A stretch of DNA of 64,000 nt from Fibrobacter sp. UBA4297 (GCF_002394865.1 NZ_DGUZ01000019.1:141314-205313); one strand, 5' to 3'; shown: positions 1 to 8,563, counted from the first letter of the stretch. Translations and numbers: made by a program. Notes: generated by a model not told the origin, from the sequence alone.

Positions 1-1081
1 GATTAGAAGCCACATTCACCGAAGCAGTAATAGCATATTCACCGACATTTTCTAGGCCCGTCGAAACACACTTGGCGCAACTAATCGAAACATCATTCAG
101 CTTATCCGAACCAAGAAGTCCTGTAGCCTTGTAAGTATATGCAGGCGTAGCATCGCCATAAATTTTCGAGACGTTATCCACAGTCAACGTTGCGGTAGCA
201 GGCTGGATAACCAACACACCAGAAACAACATATATATTATAATCATCTGTACTCTTGCAATAAGGCAATTCACAGTCTTCTACCTTAGCAGAAAGACTCT
301 TATATTGAACACCATCAATGCTTACATCAATGAAATAGTCTCCAACATCTTCACCTTCGTTTCTACTCAATGTAATTACACCAAGCTTTCCATAATCAGC
401 AGGAGCAATATTTCCATGAACATCGTACGTGAACTCAGGATCTTTGGAGCCATAAATCTTACCATTGCTCCGAACAACAATAACAATTTTGGTTTTGATG
501 ATTTTCATTTTCCCGCTTTTCACAATAATATTGTAGTTCGGGAAAAGAGTAGTCAAGTTAACAGAAGGATCAACAGCAACTTCAAAAGTGACACCGACTT
601 CTTCAACACCTTCAGCAACAGACAACTTCACCTTTTTTCCCAATTCGCTTACAAAATTGCTCATGGTATCCGCTTGGAGCGTTGACAAATCACTGTTTTC
701 ATCAATAGTCCACGTAAAAGCCGGACTTTCGTTTTCACCGCATTTAGGAGCATCGCTACCAAGCTCCTTTTCACAGTCATCCACAATCAAACGAACACCT
801 TTTCGTTTGATATCGAACTTCTTTTCGACAACATTGCCATTAGTCAAAGTTATTGTAACAGAGCCCGCATCAGTACCAGCGTTTATGTTTTTTCCATAAC
901 TAATTTTTGTAAAATCGGTAAACTCTTCGTCACCGCAATCCACCTTTTTTACGGTGGGTTCTATCTGATTGCCAGTAAAAATAAAGTCCCCAGCCAATGT
1001 GACAGAACATTCATCAGCCGCAAAAACACTTGAAAACGCCGCAGAGGCGGTAAGAACTAGCATTGCAATTTTTTTAATCAT
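1..1081 (-). CDS. Secreted MBG-domain repeat protein (3' end outside window)
   Basis: The frame opens at an ATG at 1081 behind a purine-rich AAGAGAGAG Shine-Dalgarno region and runs off the left edge, so only the first 360 residues are seen. It begins with a signal peptide (basic MIKK, hydrophobic core, cleavage near VFA). Two later segments, near residues 210 and 307, carry K-I-Y-G-x-x-x-P-x-(F/Y)-T-Y, the hallmark of MBG-type beta repeats of large secreted adhesin-like proteins. Cysteine pairs (for example CELPYC) also recur. By family it is probably an exported or surface stalk-like protein. Its C-terminal domain, which would decide its function, is not in view. Confidence 0.75.
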   Translation of the reverse strand, partial: MIKKIAMLVLTASAAFSSVFAADECSVTLAGDFIFTGNQIEPTVKKVDCGDEEFTDFTKISYGKNINAGTDAGSVTITLTNGNVVEKKFDIKRKGVRLIVDDCEKELGSDAPKCGENESPAFTWTIDENSDLSTLQADTMSNFVSELGKKVKLSVAEGVEEVGVTFEVAVDPSVNLTTLFPNYNIIVKSGKMKIIKTKIVIVVRSNGKIYGSKDPEFTYDVHGNIAPADYGKLGVITLSRNEGEDVGDYFIDVSIDGVQYKSLSAKVEDCELPYCKSTDDYNIYVVSGVLVIQPATATLTVDNVSKIYGDATPAYTYKATGLLGSDKLNDVSISCAKCVSTGLENVGEYAITASVNVASN

Positions 1082-1207
1082 AAACCACTCTCTCTTGAAT
1101 AAATCAAACCCAATTTATCAAACCCAAGGAAAAATATAATTTTTTTCTTACACTTTCAACTACAAACTACGTTAAAACGTTGTAAAACAATACTATATAA
1201 AGGAAGA

Positions 1208-1229
1208 ACCGCCCCCGATTGGGAGCGGT
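1208..1229 (-). terminator. Intrinsic terminator of the rpsF-rpsR-rplI operon
   Basis: On the minus strand a 9-bp GC-rich stem (ACCGCTCCC with GGGGGCGGT, one G-U pair) closes a 4-nt loop and is followed by a T-rich stretch. It lies about 50 nt beyond the rplI stop codon. Confidence 0.8.
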
Positions 1230-1276
1230 CCGTAAGATTTTCAGTGGGACTGAAGAGAATTATTTCCCAAAAGGAA

Positions 1277-1723
1277 TTACTTCTCAGCGACCACCCAAAC
1301 CTTGACCTGTGCTTCAACGTCGCTGAAGACCTTGACAGTCACGGTGTAAACACCGAGCTGCTTGATCGGTTCAGCAAGGTCGATCTGAGCACGGGAAACC
1401 TTGACACCAGCCTTGGTGATTGCTTCAGCGATGTCACCTGCGGTCACAGAACCGTAAAGACGTTCGCCTTCAACAACGCGGCGTTCGAGGTTGACAGAAA
1501 CCTGAGAAAGCTTTGCAGCCACGTCACCAGCAGCGGCGAGTTCCTTCTGGAACTGAGCTTCAACAGCAGCGCGGTTGTTTTCGATTTCAAGCTTGGCTTC
1601 CTTAGTTGCACGAACAGCGAGCTTACGCGGGAAGAGGTAGTTACGAGCGTAACCGTCCTTAACCTTCACGACGTCAAGCATCTTGCCCAAATGGGGGACG
1701 TTAGCCTTAAGAATAATTTCCAT
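1277..1723 (-). CDS. rplI: 50S ribosomal protein L9
   Basis: The 148-aa product matches the usual L9 length and layout: an N-terminal rRNA-binding domain opening MEIILKANVPHLGK with the conserved DGYARNYLFPR segment around residues 23-33, a long charged connecting helix, and a C-terminal domain. L9 binds 23S rRNA domain V at the base of the L1 stalk. It is the last gene of an rpsF-rpsR-rplI operon, 17 nt after rpsR, with a GGAGGA-type ribosome binding site in the gap and a terminator after it. There is no ssb between rpsF and rpsR, unlike in many Firmicutes. Confidence 0.97.
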   Translation of the reverse strand: MEIILKANVPHLGKMLDVVKVKDGYARNYLFPRKLAVRATKEAKLEIENNRAAVEAQFQKELAAAGDVAAKLSQVSVNLERRVVEGERLYGSVTAGDIAEAITKAGVKVSRAQIDLAEPIKQLGVYTVTVKVFSDVEAQVKVWVVAEK

Positions 1724-1740
1724 AGTCTAGTTCCTCCTTA

Positions 1741-1992
1741 TTAGCGCAAGCTGTCCGAAACGAACGGGAGAATAGCCATCTGACGGGCACGCTTGATAGC
1801 TTCGTTCAGCATACGCTGATACTTAGCGGAAGTGCCAGAAATGCGGCGCGGGATGATCTTGCCACGTTCAGAGATAAAACGACGAAGAGTCTTTTCGTCC
1901 TTGTAGTCAATGAACTTGACGTTGTTCTCGGTGAACCAGCAAGTCTTCTTGCGGCGAATACGAGTAGCCTGCTTCTTATCTTCAAAAGCCAT
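1741..1992 (-). CDS. rpsR: 30S ribosomal protein S18
   Basis: The 83-aa protein has the S18 core: a basic N-terminus (TRIRRKKTCWF), the IDYKDEKTLRRFISERGKI segment and the KYQRMLNEAIKRARQMAILPF helix. S18 pairs with S6 on the platform of the 30S subunit. Its ATG overlaps the rpsF stop codon by one base (TAATG), so translational coupling is likely. The N-terminus keeps one cysteine (CWF) instead of the zinc-binding set of C+ forms. Confidence 0.97.
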   Translation of the reverse strand: MAFEDKKQATRIRRKKTCWFTENNVKFIDYKDEKTLRRFISERGKIIPRRISGTSAKYQRMLNEAIKRARQMAILPFVSDSLR

Positions 1993-2363
1993 TATTCAGC
2001 CTCCCCTTCTTCTGCGTCAACCGGAATGATTTCTTCGGTGGACTGTGCCTGAGTCTGGTCGTAAACAATTTCGCTCATCGGATAATCAGCGAGGGTCATC
2101 CAACGGAGAACGTTTTCGTTAAGCTTGAGAGCGGCTTCCATAGCAGCGACTGTTGCAGCTTCTGCCTTGTAGTAGAAGATGACATAGTAGCCGTGCTGGC
2201 GCTTGTTGATAGTGTAAGCGAGCTTGCGCTTGCCCCAGTCGTCACGGCGGAGAATTTCGCCGTTACCGCTAGTGATGTTCTTGCCGATGGTCTCGACTTC
2301 AGCCTTGATAGCGTCGTCAGAGATCATAGCGTCGATGATCACCATCGTTTCGTATTGTCTCAT
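1992..2363 (-). CDS. rpsF: 30S ribosomal protein S6
   Basis: I place the start at the ATG at 2363 (MRQYETMVIID), where S6 normally begins and which follows AAAGGGACT; the frame stays open further upstream but that part is leader. The 123-aa product shows the S6 ferredoxin-like fold motifs, including the RRDDWGKRKLAYTI strand and the HGYYVIFYYKA strand. The acidic C-terminal tail (DAEEGEAE) is typical. It is the first gene of the operon and is coupled to rpsR by a one-base overlap. Confidence 0.96.
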   Translation of the reverse strand: MRQYETMVIIDAMISDDAIKAEVETIGKNITSGNGEILRRDDWGKRKLAYTINKRQHGYYVIFYYKAEAATVAAMEAALKLNENVLRWMTLADYPMSEIVYDQTQAQSTEEIIPVDAEEGEAE

Positions 2364-2385
2364 AATGAGTCCCTTTGGTCTATCG

Positions 2386-2410
2386 CCCAGATACCGACAT
2401 TGGCTCTGGG
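2386..2410 (-). promoter_or_regulatory. rpsF: Candidate leader hairpin of rpsF mRNA
   Basis: Between the inferred transcription start (about 2430) and the rpsF ATG, the minus strand forms CCCAGA...TCTGGG with a possible inner CC/GG pairing. S6:S18 autoregulatory hairpins are known in rpsF leaders of other bacteria. I cannot confirm the conserved S6:S18 contact bases here, so this is only a candidate. Confidence 0.35.
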
Positions 2411-2436
2411 AGGGTTCCGATAAAATCGGTACGAGT

Positions 2437-2465
2437 AATATAGAAAAAAGCGTTCCTGATGTCAA
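2437..2465 (-). promoter_or_regulatory. Sigma70-type promoter of rpsF-rpsR-rplI
   Basis: On the minus strand a perfect -35 TTGACA (2460-2465) is separated by exactly 17 nt from TATATT (2437-2442). This gives a leader of about 67 nt before rpsF. Confidence 0.8.
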
Positions 2466-2509
2466 ACCTCAAGAGGCAGTTGGGAGCAGGAAGTCGACAG
2501 CAGGTAGTT

Positions 2510-3631
2510 TTAAATTCCGAACTGGAGGCCCAAGAACCCGGCTACCGCCCACTCTCCTACACCGCGATTGAAATACCGTTGGAATATCATTTCAAAAGAA
2601 ACCCACGTCGATCGCAGGTTGCGTTCAGCCCAAGGCCATAATTCGCGCAAGTTGAACGCGATTCCAGGACTCATCGAAACAAGCTGGGCCCACGAGAGAT
2701 TAAACTCGTAACTAGCGCTGCCCGTAAGACCAAAGTAGCGAGACAGGGCAACGCCCATGCCAACTTCCGCCCCCAAAGTAAAGCCATCGAGCGAGAACAT
2801 CTTTTCACAATTCTTTTCGGCTTCAAGCCTTTTGACGGCCTCATCCACATCTGAAGAGTCACTAGACACGACCTTGCTCGAATCCGTCCCGTCCGTATGC
2901 TTCTTGTGGACGCCTTCTTTCAGTTCCTTGCGGAATTCCGAGAGGTCGGTCGTCTCCAGCCCAAGCATTACAGCGGCATAAAAATCCGCCCCTGTGAAGC
3001 CCTTGTGAAATCTGGCATTCAACCGGTAGCGTTGATACATGAGCATGACATCGCGGTCCAGCGTTCCGCCAAAAAAGCGAACATCAAAACCACCCGTAAC
3101 ATAATCCTTGTAATGATATTCTAGCTGGCCCTGCCACACGCCAAGACAATCGCAATCTTTGGATGCATTGAAAAGACCTGCGCCAAGGCCTACGGAAATT
3201 CCCTCCCTCAAATACGCCGACTGGTGAGGCAAAGGAACGTTGTACTCAATTTTGGGTTGCGATGTTTTTGCCGATTCAGGCATGACAACATAAACAGTAT
3301 CGACGATGGTATCGCGAACGATTTCGCTATCAATTGCGGTATCAGCAACGGAAGTTGTCGAAATGGCGGGATTTGCAAAATTCGTGGAAACATCGTTCCT
3401 GCCGGACTGCATAGCGGGCTCTGGAGCCGCAGTGTCTAAATTTGCGTTTTTTTTCGAATCTTTGCGAGAGGCTGTTTTGCGAGACTTCGCCGATTTGGAC
3501 GTTGTAGACTTTTTAGCGACCACTTCGGACTTCGTTTTTTTTGCCTTGGAGCTAGAACGAGCCGGACCGGAAGCCTTGGCTTCGGCATAGACGTTCAGAA
3601 TCAACAACAAGACTAAAAAAAGAATTCGCAC
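2510..3631 (-). CDS. Putative outer-membrane beta-barrel protein with Lys/Ser-rich N-terminal linker
   Basis: The 373-aa product starts at GTG (3631); an in-frame stop four codons upstream excludes a longer frame. A signal peptide (ILFLVLLLILNVYA) is followed by about 45 residues rich in Lys, Ser and Ala, then a D-T-rich stretch (RDTIVDTVYVV). The rest alternates aromatic and polar residues as in short beta strands (GISVGLGAGLF, LEYHYKDYVTGGFDVRFFGG, and a final AVAGFLGLQFG), which suggests an outer-membrane barrel. A charged KHTDGTDSSK loop sits near residue 240. TAAATT lies 6 nt before the GTG and no Shine-Dalgarno is seen. The protein is not recognised as any named family. Confidence 0.65.
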   Translation of the reverse strand: MRILFLVLLLILNVYAEAKASGPARSSSKAKKTKSEVVAKKSTTSKSAKSRKTASRKDSKKNANLDTAAPEPAMQSGRNDVSTNFANPAISTTSVADTAIDSEIVRDTIVDTVYVVMPESAKTSQPKIEYNVPLPHQSAYLREGISVGLGAGLFNASKDCDCLGVWQGQLEYHYKDYVTGGFDVRFFGGTLDRDVMLMYQRYRLNARFHKGFTGADFYAAVMLGLETTDLSEFRKELKEGVHKKHTDGTDSSKVVSSDSSDVDEAVKRLEAEKNCEKMFSLDGFTLGAEVGMGVALSRYFGLTGSASYEFNLSWAQLVSMSPGIAFNLRELWPWAERNLRSTWVSFEMIFQRYFNRGVGEWAVAGFLGLQFGI

Positions 3632-3650
3632 GAGTGTAATTTAATAAAAA

Positions 3651-4586
3651 TTATTTGCTATTGCGACTTGCCTCAATCTGTTGAATCCGTGCATTTTCTA
3701 TTTCTGCACACTTTTTCGAGACCTTATCATAAGAAAGCGTCGTAAAAGTTTCGCGAGGAGGCATAAGATCGAGCATCATTTTTTCAATAGCCATAGCGCC
3801 CTGCATTCCAAGTATGGAAGCATTGCACAAATCCAATCGACGACTGGTTTTACGTTTATAATCCTTCAGAGAGACATCAACAGAATAGCCATCCCAAACA
3901 AGATCCGAGTGGTATTCCTGTTTGTATTTTTCTATAGAATTTTTTAGTGATTTTGCAATTAAAGACTTTTCGGGACTCAGTAGCGCCCACTGGACCGAAT
4001 CGATATTCGGCTTTGTCCATTTTTTATAGCCATCATCATCAATATTTTCCGCACTACACATGCGATAGGTGGCACGATAAAAAACAGAGTCATTCCGTTC
4101 CCTGACGGCTATGATGCGGGTATCATTCCACCAGGCGTCTTCCTGAATCATTTCTATTTCGTAATCAGCATTCTGCGCTAACTCCAATTCAACACTCTGC
4201 AATGGTTCATCAACAATTTTTCCAAACGGAAACATTTCTGAATCATGATAAACCAACCATTTAATGGCCAAGAACAGAAGCAACACAACGACAGAACCAG
4301 CTATTACATACAAAACTTTCTTCGTCTTAAAAAAATTCCCGATAAAAGCTCCCAAGACATATAACGCAAGCAAGAACAAGCCCTCAATAGCCATTTCTAA
4401 ATCATTCTTACAAGCTAGCCATTGGACACTCCGGAAAACAACAAATGCCGGAAGAAGCAAGCCAAGAACTAACCAAAACTTTTTCCACGACGTCCGTTTG
4501 CGAAGAGCAAAGAAAATAATTCCCGGGAGGATTACGGGAAGAATCTCCGTTGCAAAAGTCATTAAGCATTTGAGAATTTCACTCAT
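3651..4586 (-). CDS. Membrane protein with soluble C-terminal domain (paralogue of the next upstream gene)
   Basis: The 311-aa protein has three or four hydrophobic helices in the first 115 residues, then a soluble domain of about 190 residues. It shares with the 4583-5686 product the order of helices, a QDADYE/QNADYE-like acidic segment, a D-Y-K-R-K-T-(S/R)-R-R-L patch, and a terminal P-P-R-E-T-(F/Y)-T-T-L-S-Y block followed by a Lys-Lys-Cys. Its ATG overlaps the upstream stop (ATGA), so the two are co-translated. No function is recognised. Confidence 0.7.
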   Translation of the reverse strand: MSEILKCLMTFATEILPVILPGIIFFALRKRTSWKKFWLVLGLLLPAFVVFRSVQWLACKNDLEMAIEGLFLLALYVLGAFIGNFFKTKKVLYVIAGSVVVLLLFLAIKWLVYHDSEMFPFGKIVDEPLQSVELELAQNADYEIEMIQEDAWWNDTRIIAVRERNDSVFYRATYRMCSAENIDDDGYKKWTKPNIDSVQWALLSPEKSLIAKSLKNSIEKYKQEYHSDLVWDGYSVDVSLKDYKRKTSRRLDLCNASILGMQGAMAIEKMMLDLMPPRETFTTLSYDKVSKKCAEIENARIQQIEASRNSK

Positions 4587-5686
4587 TTTTCCTCCGATTT
4601 ATTTAATTCTAAGGAATCTTTTTGATCTAGGATTTTAACTTGTTCAGCAGCTGTTTTATTTTGTCGACTATGAACGATGCTTTCGACAAAAACGTTGCGA
4701 GGATCATTGCACTTTTTTGCAACATCCCTGTAAGAAAGCGTGGTATAAGTTTCACGCGGGGGCATAAAGCTTTCGAACGTCTTTTCAATCGTCATGGCAT
4801 CGTACACATGGGAAAGTTTTGCATTCGGGAAATACAGACGCCGACGAGTTTTGCGTTTGTAGTCTTTGAGCACGACTGAAGACACATCGCCATCCAAAAC
4901 ATCGTCTGTAGATAATTCTTGACTGTAATCTTCAATAGATTTTTTCAACTTTCGGACAACCACCGACTTTTCTGAATCCATCAATATCCACTTGCCATCC
5001 GAAGTTCCACCGAATTGAATTGTCAATTTCGATTCATCGTAATCATAACCGGTATTGGCACACATATTATAAGTAAACTTAAAAAATACGGAATCATTCT
5101 TTTCGCGGAAGGAGACGGTTTTGGAATCATCGCCCCACGCATCTGATTCAGACAAGAACATTTCATAATCTGCATCTTGGGTGGCTGCTAAATCGTTTTG
5201 TTCCAAAGGTTCATCGGAAATTTCGCCGTAAGGATGAACCATGAGGCTCCAACAAAAAAACAAGAAAATAAAGAACGGTACAATCACAACAAAAGGAACA
5301 CACAATCGATGCCAAATTTTTCTTGTATTGAACGCTCGGCCAAAAAATCCACAAACCATAAAAGAGAAGATATAGAGCAACATTGCCGCAAAAGGCAGCA
5401 TTATTGAGAACAAGTGATCTACGACATCGCAATCAAAATTGGAAACCGCCCAAATATAGCCGCAAACAAGGACACAGAAAAGAGTAATCCAAAGGCCGAG
5501 CCAAAGTTTCTTTAAACGAAATTTCTTATAAAATAAAGCAAACAGAAAACTTAGCAAGTGCGACAATGCTGGCAAAATCATAAATTGTACCAGCATCAGA
5601 TAATGCTCCGAGGGATTAGGCATGTGCGAAGTATCCCTAAAGAATTCTTGAAAAAATTCCGATATTTGCCAAAAGAAATTTATCAT
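4583..5686 (-). CDS. Membrane protein with soluble C-terminal domain, tandem paralogue
   Basis: I start it at the ATG at 5686 (MINFFWQ); an upstream TTG is possible but less likely. It is about 367 aa, with roughly five hydrophobic segments in the first 165 residues and a soluble domain sharing the acidic, D-Y-K-R-K-T-R-R and P-P-R-E-T-Y-T-T-L-S-Y motifs with the downstream gene. TATATT lies exactly 7 nt before the ATG and no Shine-Dalgarno is visible, so the transcript may be leaderless. The pair probably arose by duplication. Role unknown; a sensor or envelope stress role is only a guess. Confidence 0.7.
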   Translation of the reverse strand: MINFFWQISEFFQEFFRDTSHMPNPSEHYLMLVQFMILPALSHLLSFLFALFYKKFRLKKLWLGLWITLFCVLVCGYIWAVSNFDCDVVDHLFSIMLPFAAMLLYIFSFMVCGFFGRAFNTRKIWHRLCVPFVVIVPFFIFLFFCWSLMVHPYGEISDEPLEQNDLAATQDADYEMFLSESDAWGDDSKTVSFREKNDSVFFKFTYNMCANTGYDYDESKLTIQFGGTSDGKWILMDSEKSVVVRKLKKSIEDYSQELSTDDVLDGDVSSVVLKDYKRKTRRRLYFPNAKLSHVYDAMTIEKTFESFMPPRETYTTLSYRDVAKKCNDPRNVFVESIVHSRQNKTAAEQVKILDQKDSLELNKSEEK

Positions 5687-5706
5687 AAGGTTCAATATAC
5701 ACAAAA

Positions 5707-5730
5707 GCTCCCGGAGGAAAATCCGAGAGC
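5707..5730 (-). terminator. Hairpin terminator downstream of trpS
   Basis: A 9-bp stem (GCTCTCGGA with TCCGGGAGC, one G-U) and a short T run (TTTTG) on the minus strand follow trpS. It sits immediately upstream of the promoter-like TATATT of the next minus-strand gene. Confidence 0.55.
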
Positions 5731-5750
5731 CTTGTAAAATGATTTTTTTA

Positions 5751-5785
5751 AAGGAGATGCCCGGTCAGTGCCGGGCATGACAAAA
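5751..5785. repeat. Class A palindromic repeat (GGAGAT-CCCG...CGGG-ATGACAA)
   Basis: AAGGAGATGCCCGG, a short loop, then CCGGGCATGACAA. Other copies lie at 10354, 13598, 24117, 30356, 33717, 34552, 52469, 62709 and 63662. The flanks (GGAGAT and ATGACAA) are constant while the hairpin arms vary with compensating changes, as in REP-type elements. Confidence 0.85.
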
Positions 5786-5815
5786 GTAGAAGCCGAGCGG
5801 TCTCTTAGTAAGTTC

Positions 5816-6811
5816 CTAATAAGTTCCGAGCAAATGACGGACGCGATCCATCATGACCTTGGCCTTGGCGCGAGCGCGTTCCTTACCATAAGCGAGAATT
5901 TTTTCGATTTCGTCGGTATGGTCAAGCAAGTAGAAATACTTTTCGCGAGCGGCACCGAGATGTTCTTCGAGGACGTTCTGGAGTTCCTGCTTGGCGTGGC
6001 CCCAACCCATACCGCCTGCACGGTAGCGGGCCGCGAGAGCTTCGGTTTGTTCCGGCGTTGCAAAAAGTTTGTACAACTTAAACACATTGCAAGTATCCGG
6101 ATCCTTCGGTTCTTCAATGCCCTGGGAGTTCGTCACAATCTTGCCAAGGCGCTTTTTGAGAGCCTTCGGTTCGAGGAAGATGTCGATGTAGTTGTCGTAG
6201 GACTTGCTCATCTTGCGACCATCGAGGCCTGGGATAACACCGGTGGATTCCTGGAAAACCGGTTCCGGGACGGTGAACACGTCTTCGCCAAAGTGCTTGT
6301 TGAACTTGATGGCGATATCGCGAGCAAATTCAACATGCTGCTTCTGGTCCTTGCCCACCGGCACGATGTCAGCGCTGAACATGAGGATGTCGGCGTCCAT
6401 GAGGCATGGATAGCAGTAGAGGCCCATGTTCACGTTGGAATCCACGTCAACGCCAGCGGCTGTGTTGGCTTCGACCTTCGCCTTGTAGGCGTGGGCGCGA
6501 TTCATGAAGCCCTTCGGCGTGAAGCAGCTGAGAGCCCAGCTAAGTTCAAAGATTTCAGGAATATCGCTCTGCTTGTAGAACAGGGATTCTTCCGGGTTGA
6601 GACCGAGTGCAAGCCAGGTCGCCGCGACCTTGTAGATGTTCGCGCGCATTTCGGCGCCGTTCTGCACGGTCGTCAAAGCGTGATAGTCCGCGATGAAATA
6701 GACAGTGTCGTAAGTCTTCGTAAGTTCAAGAGCCGGGCGGATTGCGCCCACATAGTTGCCGAGATGGGGAGTGCCAGTCGGCTTGATACCGGTAAGTGAA
6801 ATCTTTCTCAT
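5816..6811 (-). CDS. trpS: Tryptophan--tRNA ligase
   Basis: This class I synthetase charges tRNA-Trp. I start at the ATG at 6811 (MRKISLTGIKPTG); a TTG three codons upstream is less likely. The product of about 331 aa has the usual TrpRS length, with the HIGH-type motif in TGTPHLGNYVGA (residues 13-24), the tRNA/Trp-site segment FIADYHALTT, and the KMSKS loop in GRKMSKSYDNY near residue 200. TAAATT lies exactly 7 nt before the ATG with no Shine-Dalgarno, suggesting a leaderless message. The gene stands alone. Confidence 0.96.
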   Translation of the reverse strand: MRKISLTGIKPTGTPHLGNYVGAIRPALELTKTYDTVYFIADYHALTTVQNGAEMRANIYKVAATWLALGLNPEESLFYKQSDIPEIFELSWALSCFTPKGFMNRAHAYKAKVEANTAAGVDVDSNVNMGLYCYPCLMDADILMFSADIVPVGKDQKQHVEFARDIAIKFNKHFGEDVFTVPEPVFQESTGVIPGLDGRKMSKSYDNYIDIFLEPKALKKRLGKIVTNSQGIEEPKDPDTCNVFKLYKLFATPEQTEALAARYRAGGMGWGHAKQELQNVLEEHLGAAREKYFYLLDHTDEIEKILAYGKERARAKAKVMMDRVRHLLGTY

Positions 6812-7210
6812 GGCGTGCAATTTAGGAAAATTTCAAGTCCAGCGAGCACGGCAAGCTCAATAAAACAGCCGAAAAAAAGCCGATTTTGAAAAAACGCCTA
6901 TTTTTACGTGAAAAAGCCTCTAAACTGCGGAATTTTCACGTAATTTCATTAGTTTATTCATAACAAAATGGGCTAAAAGCTCACAAACGCCATAAAAACC
7001 TTGCGTTCTAACATATTTTAACGTTCAAAACATCCATTTTGCAGCAGACAAGATAACAAAAAAATCAAAATTCCGGGCAAAAGACTTAATTTATTTAGAA
7101 TTTTACGTGATAACAGCTCAAAAAATTAAATTTATCACGTAAAAAACGCCATTTTTTTGAAATTTCGTTTTTTTCAGCCACAGCGGACACCCCAAAAGTC
7201 CTTCAGCCTC
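6812..7210. repeat. Left palindrome cassette of the nuclease island
   Basis: This AT-rich stretch has no gene. It holds two inverted repeats: TTACGTGAAAA...TTTTCACGTAA (6904-6943) and TTTTACGTGATAA...TTATCACGTAAAA (7101-7144, 13-bp perfect arms, 18-nt spacer). The first starts 197 nt before the second. The same arrangement, in the same orientation, recurs on the other side of the nuclease gene. Confidence 0.8.
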
Positions 7211-8044
7211 CTAAATCAAGTATTTTTTTACCAATTGCCGCACAATCCCCGAATTCAAAGGCTTATCAAGCCTTTCCATAGTAAAAATCAAATTATCACC
7301 AGGAAAAAATCCACTATTTTCATACAACTCAATCTTAGAGACTGCATTTTGCGCATAATCAGGATTATCCATGATTCCAAAATGCTCCCATACAATTTCT
7401 TTTCGCGTACGAATATTCAAGCATGTAAAATCAGAAAACACCTTCACACGATGTGTTTTTTCCTCAGCCAATAATTCATGGGGATACTCATACCGATATG
7501 GTACTCCTAAATTATTTAGGGTATCCGCTATTATAATTTCTGACTTTGATCGAACGTACTCCCCTTTCGCAGTCAAGAAGCCAGTATTTTCAACAGGTTT
7601 TCTTCGATAATTCAAATTTTGCCATTGCTCGGCATAATCCTCATCAGGTATGTTCAGTGGAACAATTTCGTTACGCCATTCAATAGGCATTGAAGCATAT
7701 ATAGCTTCACCATTCTGCGGATGATATGCTTCCAACAATCCATTCAAAACGTCTCTTTGGTGTTTTAAATTATCAAGCACCAAAGCATTATACTTCTTTT
7801 GAGCAAGAGATTGAATTAATTGAACATGCCGACCTGATAAATAGGTTCTTTCAGAATTCAACTTTCGTTGCCACTGCCATTTTGTGTGGCTCCGCGATCC
7901 ATAAAGAACTCCTTCCGGAGCCTTATCTAACTGAACCTGTAAAAAGTCTATAGCCTTTTGCAATTCGTCTATACGAGCTTGCACCTGTTGCAAAAGATTA
8001 TCAGGCGAAAGCACCAATCGATAGATTCTTGTACCGCTTTTCAT
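7211..8044 (-). CDS. PD-(D/E)XK-like nuclease-domain protein in an AT-rich island
   Basis: The 277-aa protein starts at an ATG behind AGGAGCG. The first half is a coiled-coil-like helical region (LLQQVQARIDELQKAIDFLQ) and a basic R-S-H-T-K-W-Q-W-Q-R-K patch. The second half looks like a PD-(D/E)XK fold: a helix with R-S-K-S-E (about residue 170), a strand with V-F-S-D-F-T, and E-I-V-W-E-H-F-G followed by K-I-E-L-Y-E. By memory, similar RSKSE...WEHFG proteins are scattered through gut Firmicutes, often in accessory DNA. It stands alone and is more AT-rich than its neighbours. The family call rests on motif reading only; DNA cleavage is not shown. Confidence 0.6.
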   Translation of the reverse strand: MKSGTRIYRLVLSPDNLLQQVQARIDELQKAIDFLQVQLDKAPEGVLYGSRSHTKWQWQRKLNSERTYLSGRHVQLIQSLAQKKYNALVLDNLKHQRDVLNGLLEAYHPQNGEAIYASMPIEWRNEIVPLNIPDEDYAEQWQNLNYRRKPVENTGFLTAKGEYVRSKSEIIIADTLNNLGVPYRYEYPHELLAEEKTHRVKVFSDFTCLNIRTRKEIVWEHFGIMDNPDYAQNAVSKIELYENSGFFPGDNLIFTMERLDKPLNSGIVRQLVKKYLI

Positions 8045-8563
8045 AAAGCGCTCCTGCCGTTAAGGCATATTCATTGAATCATAAAAGAAAGCGATATAGC
8101 AAAGAATCTAGGAAAGAATATTAATAACAGCCTCAATATATAAATTAACAATCTTATCAAAAAAGCAAAAATTGAAAAAAAGCCAATTTTTACGTGAAAA
8201 AGCCGTTAAATAGCTATTTTTTCACGTAATTTCATTAGTTTGTTCTTTAAAAAAGCTTCTATAAGACGTGAATATGTGTACAAAACCGCCCCAAAAGTTA
8301 CTACTAAAGCATTTTTGCCTCCTAAAAAGACAACCCAGCAACAAAAATCCCGCAAATACGGTTACTTTATCCATATTATTACGTGAAAACACAAACAAAA
8401 AATCAATTATTCACGTAAAAAACACTCTTTTTAAAAATTTTCGTCGCCAAAGCGTCTTTTTTTGTGCAAAATCGCACACTTGCGCGGGGAAAGTGCTGTG
8501 TTGGGGTAAATTCGGGGGAAAAATAGCGCGTTATCGTTTTCTTTTATTACATTTCCTTGTCAA
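8045..8563. repeat. Right palindrome cassette of the nuclease island
   Basis: AT-rich, no gene. It carries TTACGTGAAAAA...TTTTTCACGTAA (8190-8229) and TTACGTGAA...TTCACGTAA (8379-8418), starting 189 nt apart. The first matches the left copy over TTTTTACGTGAAAAAGCC and again over TTCACGTAATTTCATTAG. The bases after 8420 show nothing I recognise before rnd. Confidence 0.8.

Noticed and set aside
5768..6799. Open frame opposite trpS
   Set aside because: Shadow frame; trpS motifs are intact on the minus strand.
6904..8418. Retron or IS200/IS605-type element
   Set aside because: Palindromes suggested this, but there is no reverse transcriptase and no HUH transposase motif in the enclosed protein.
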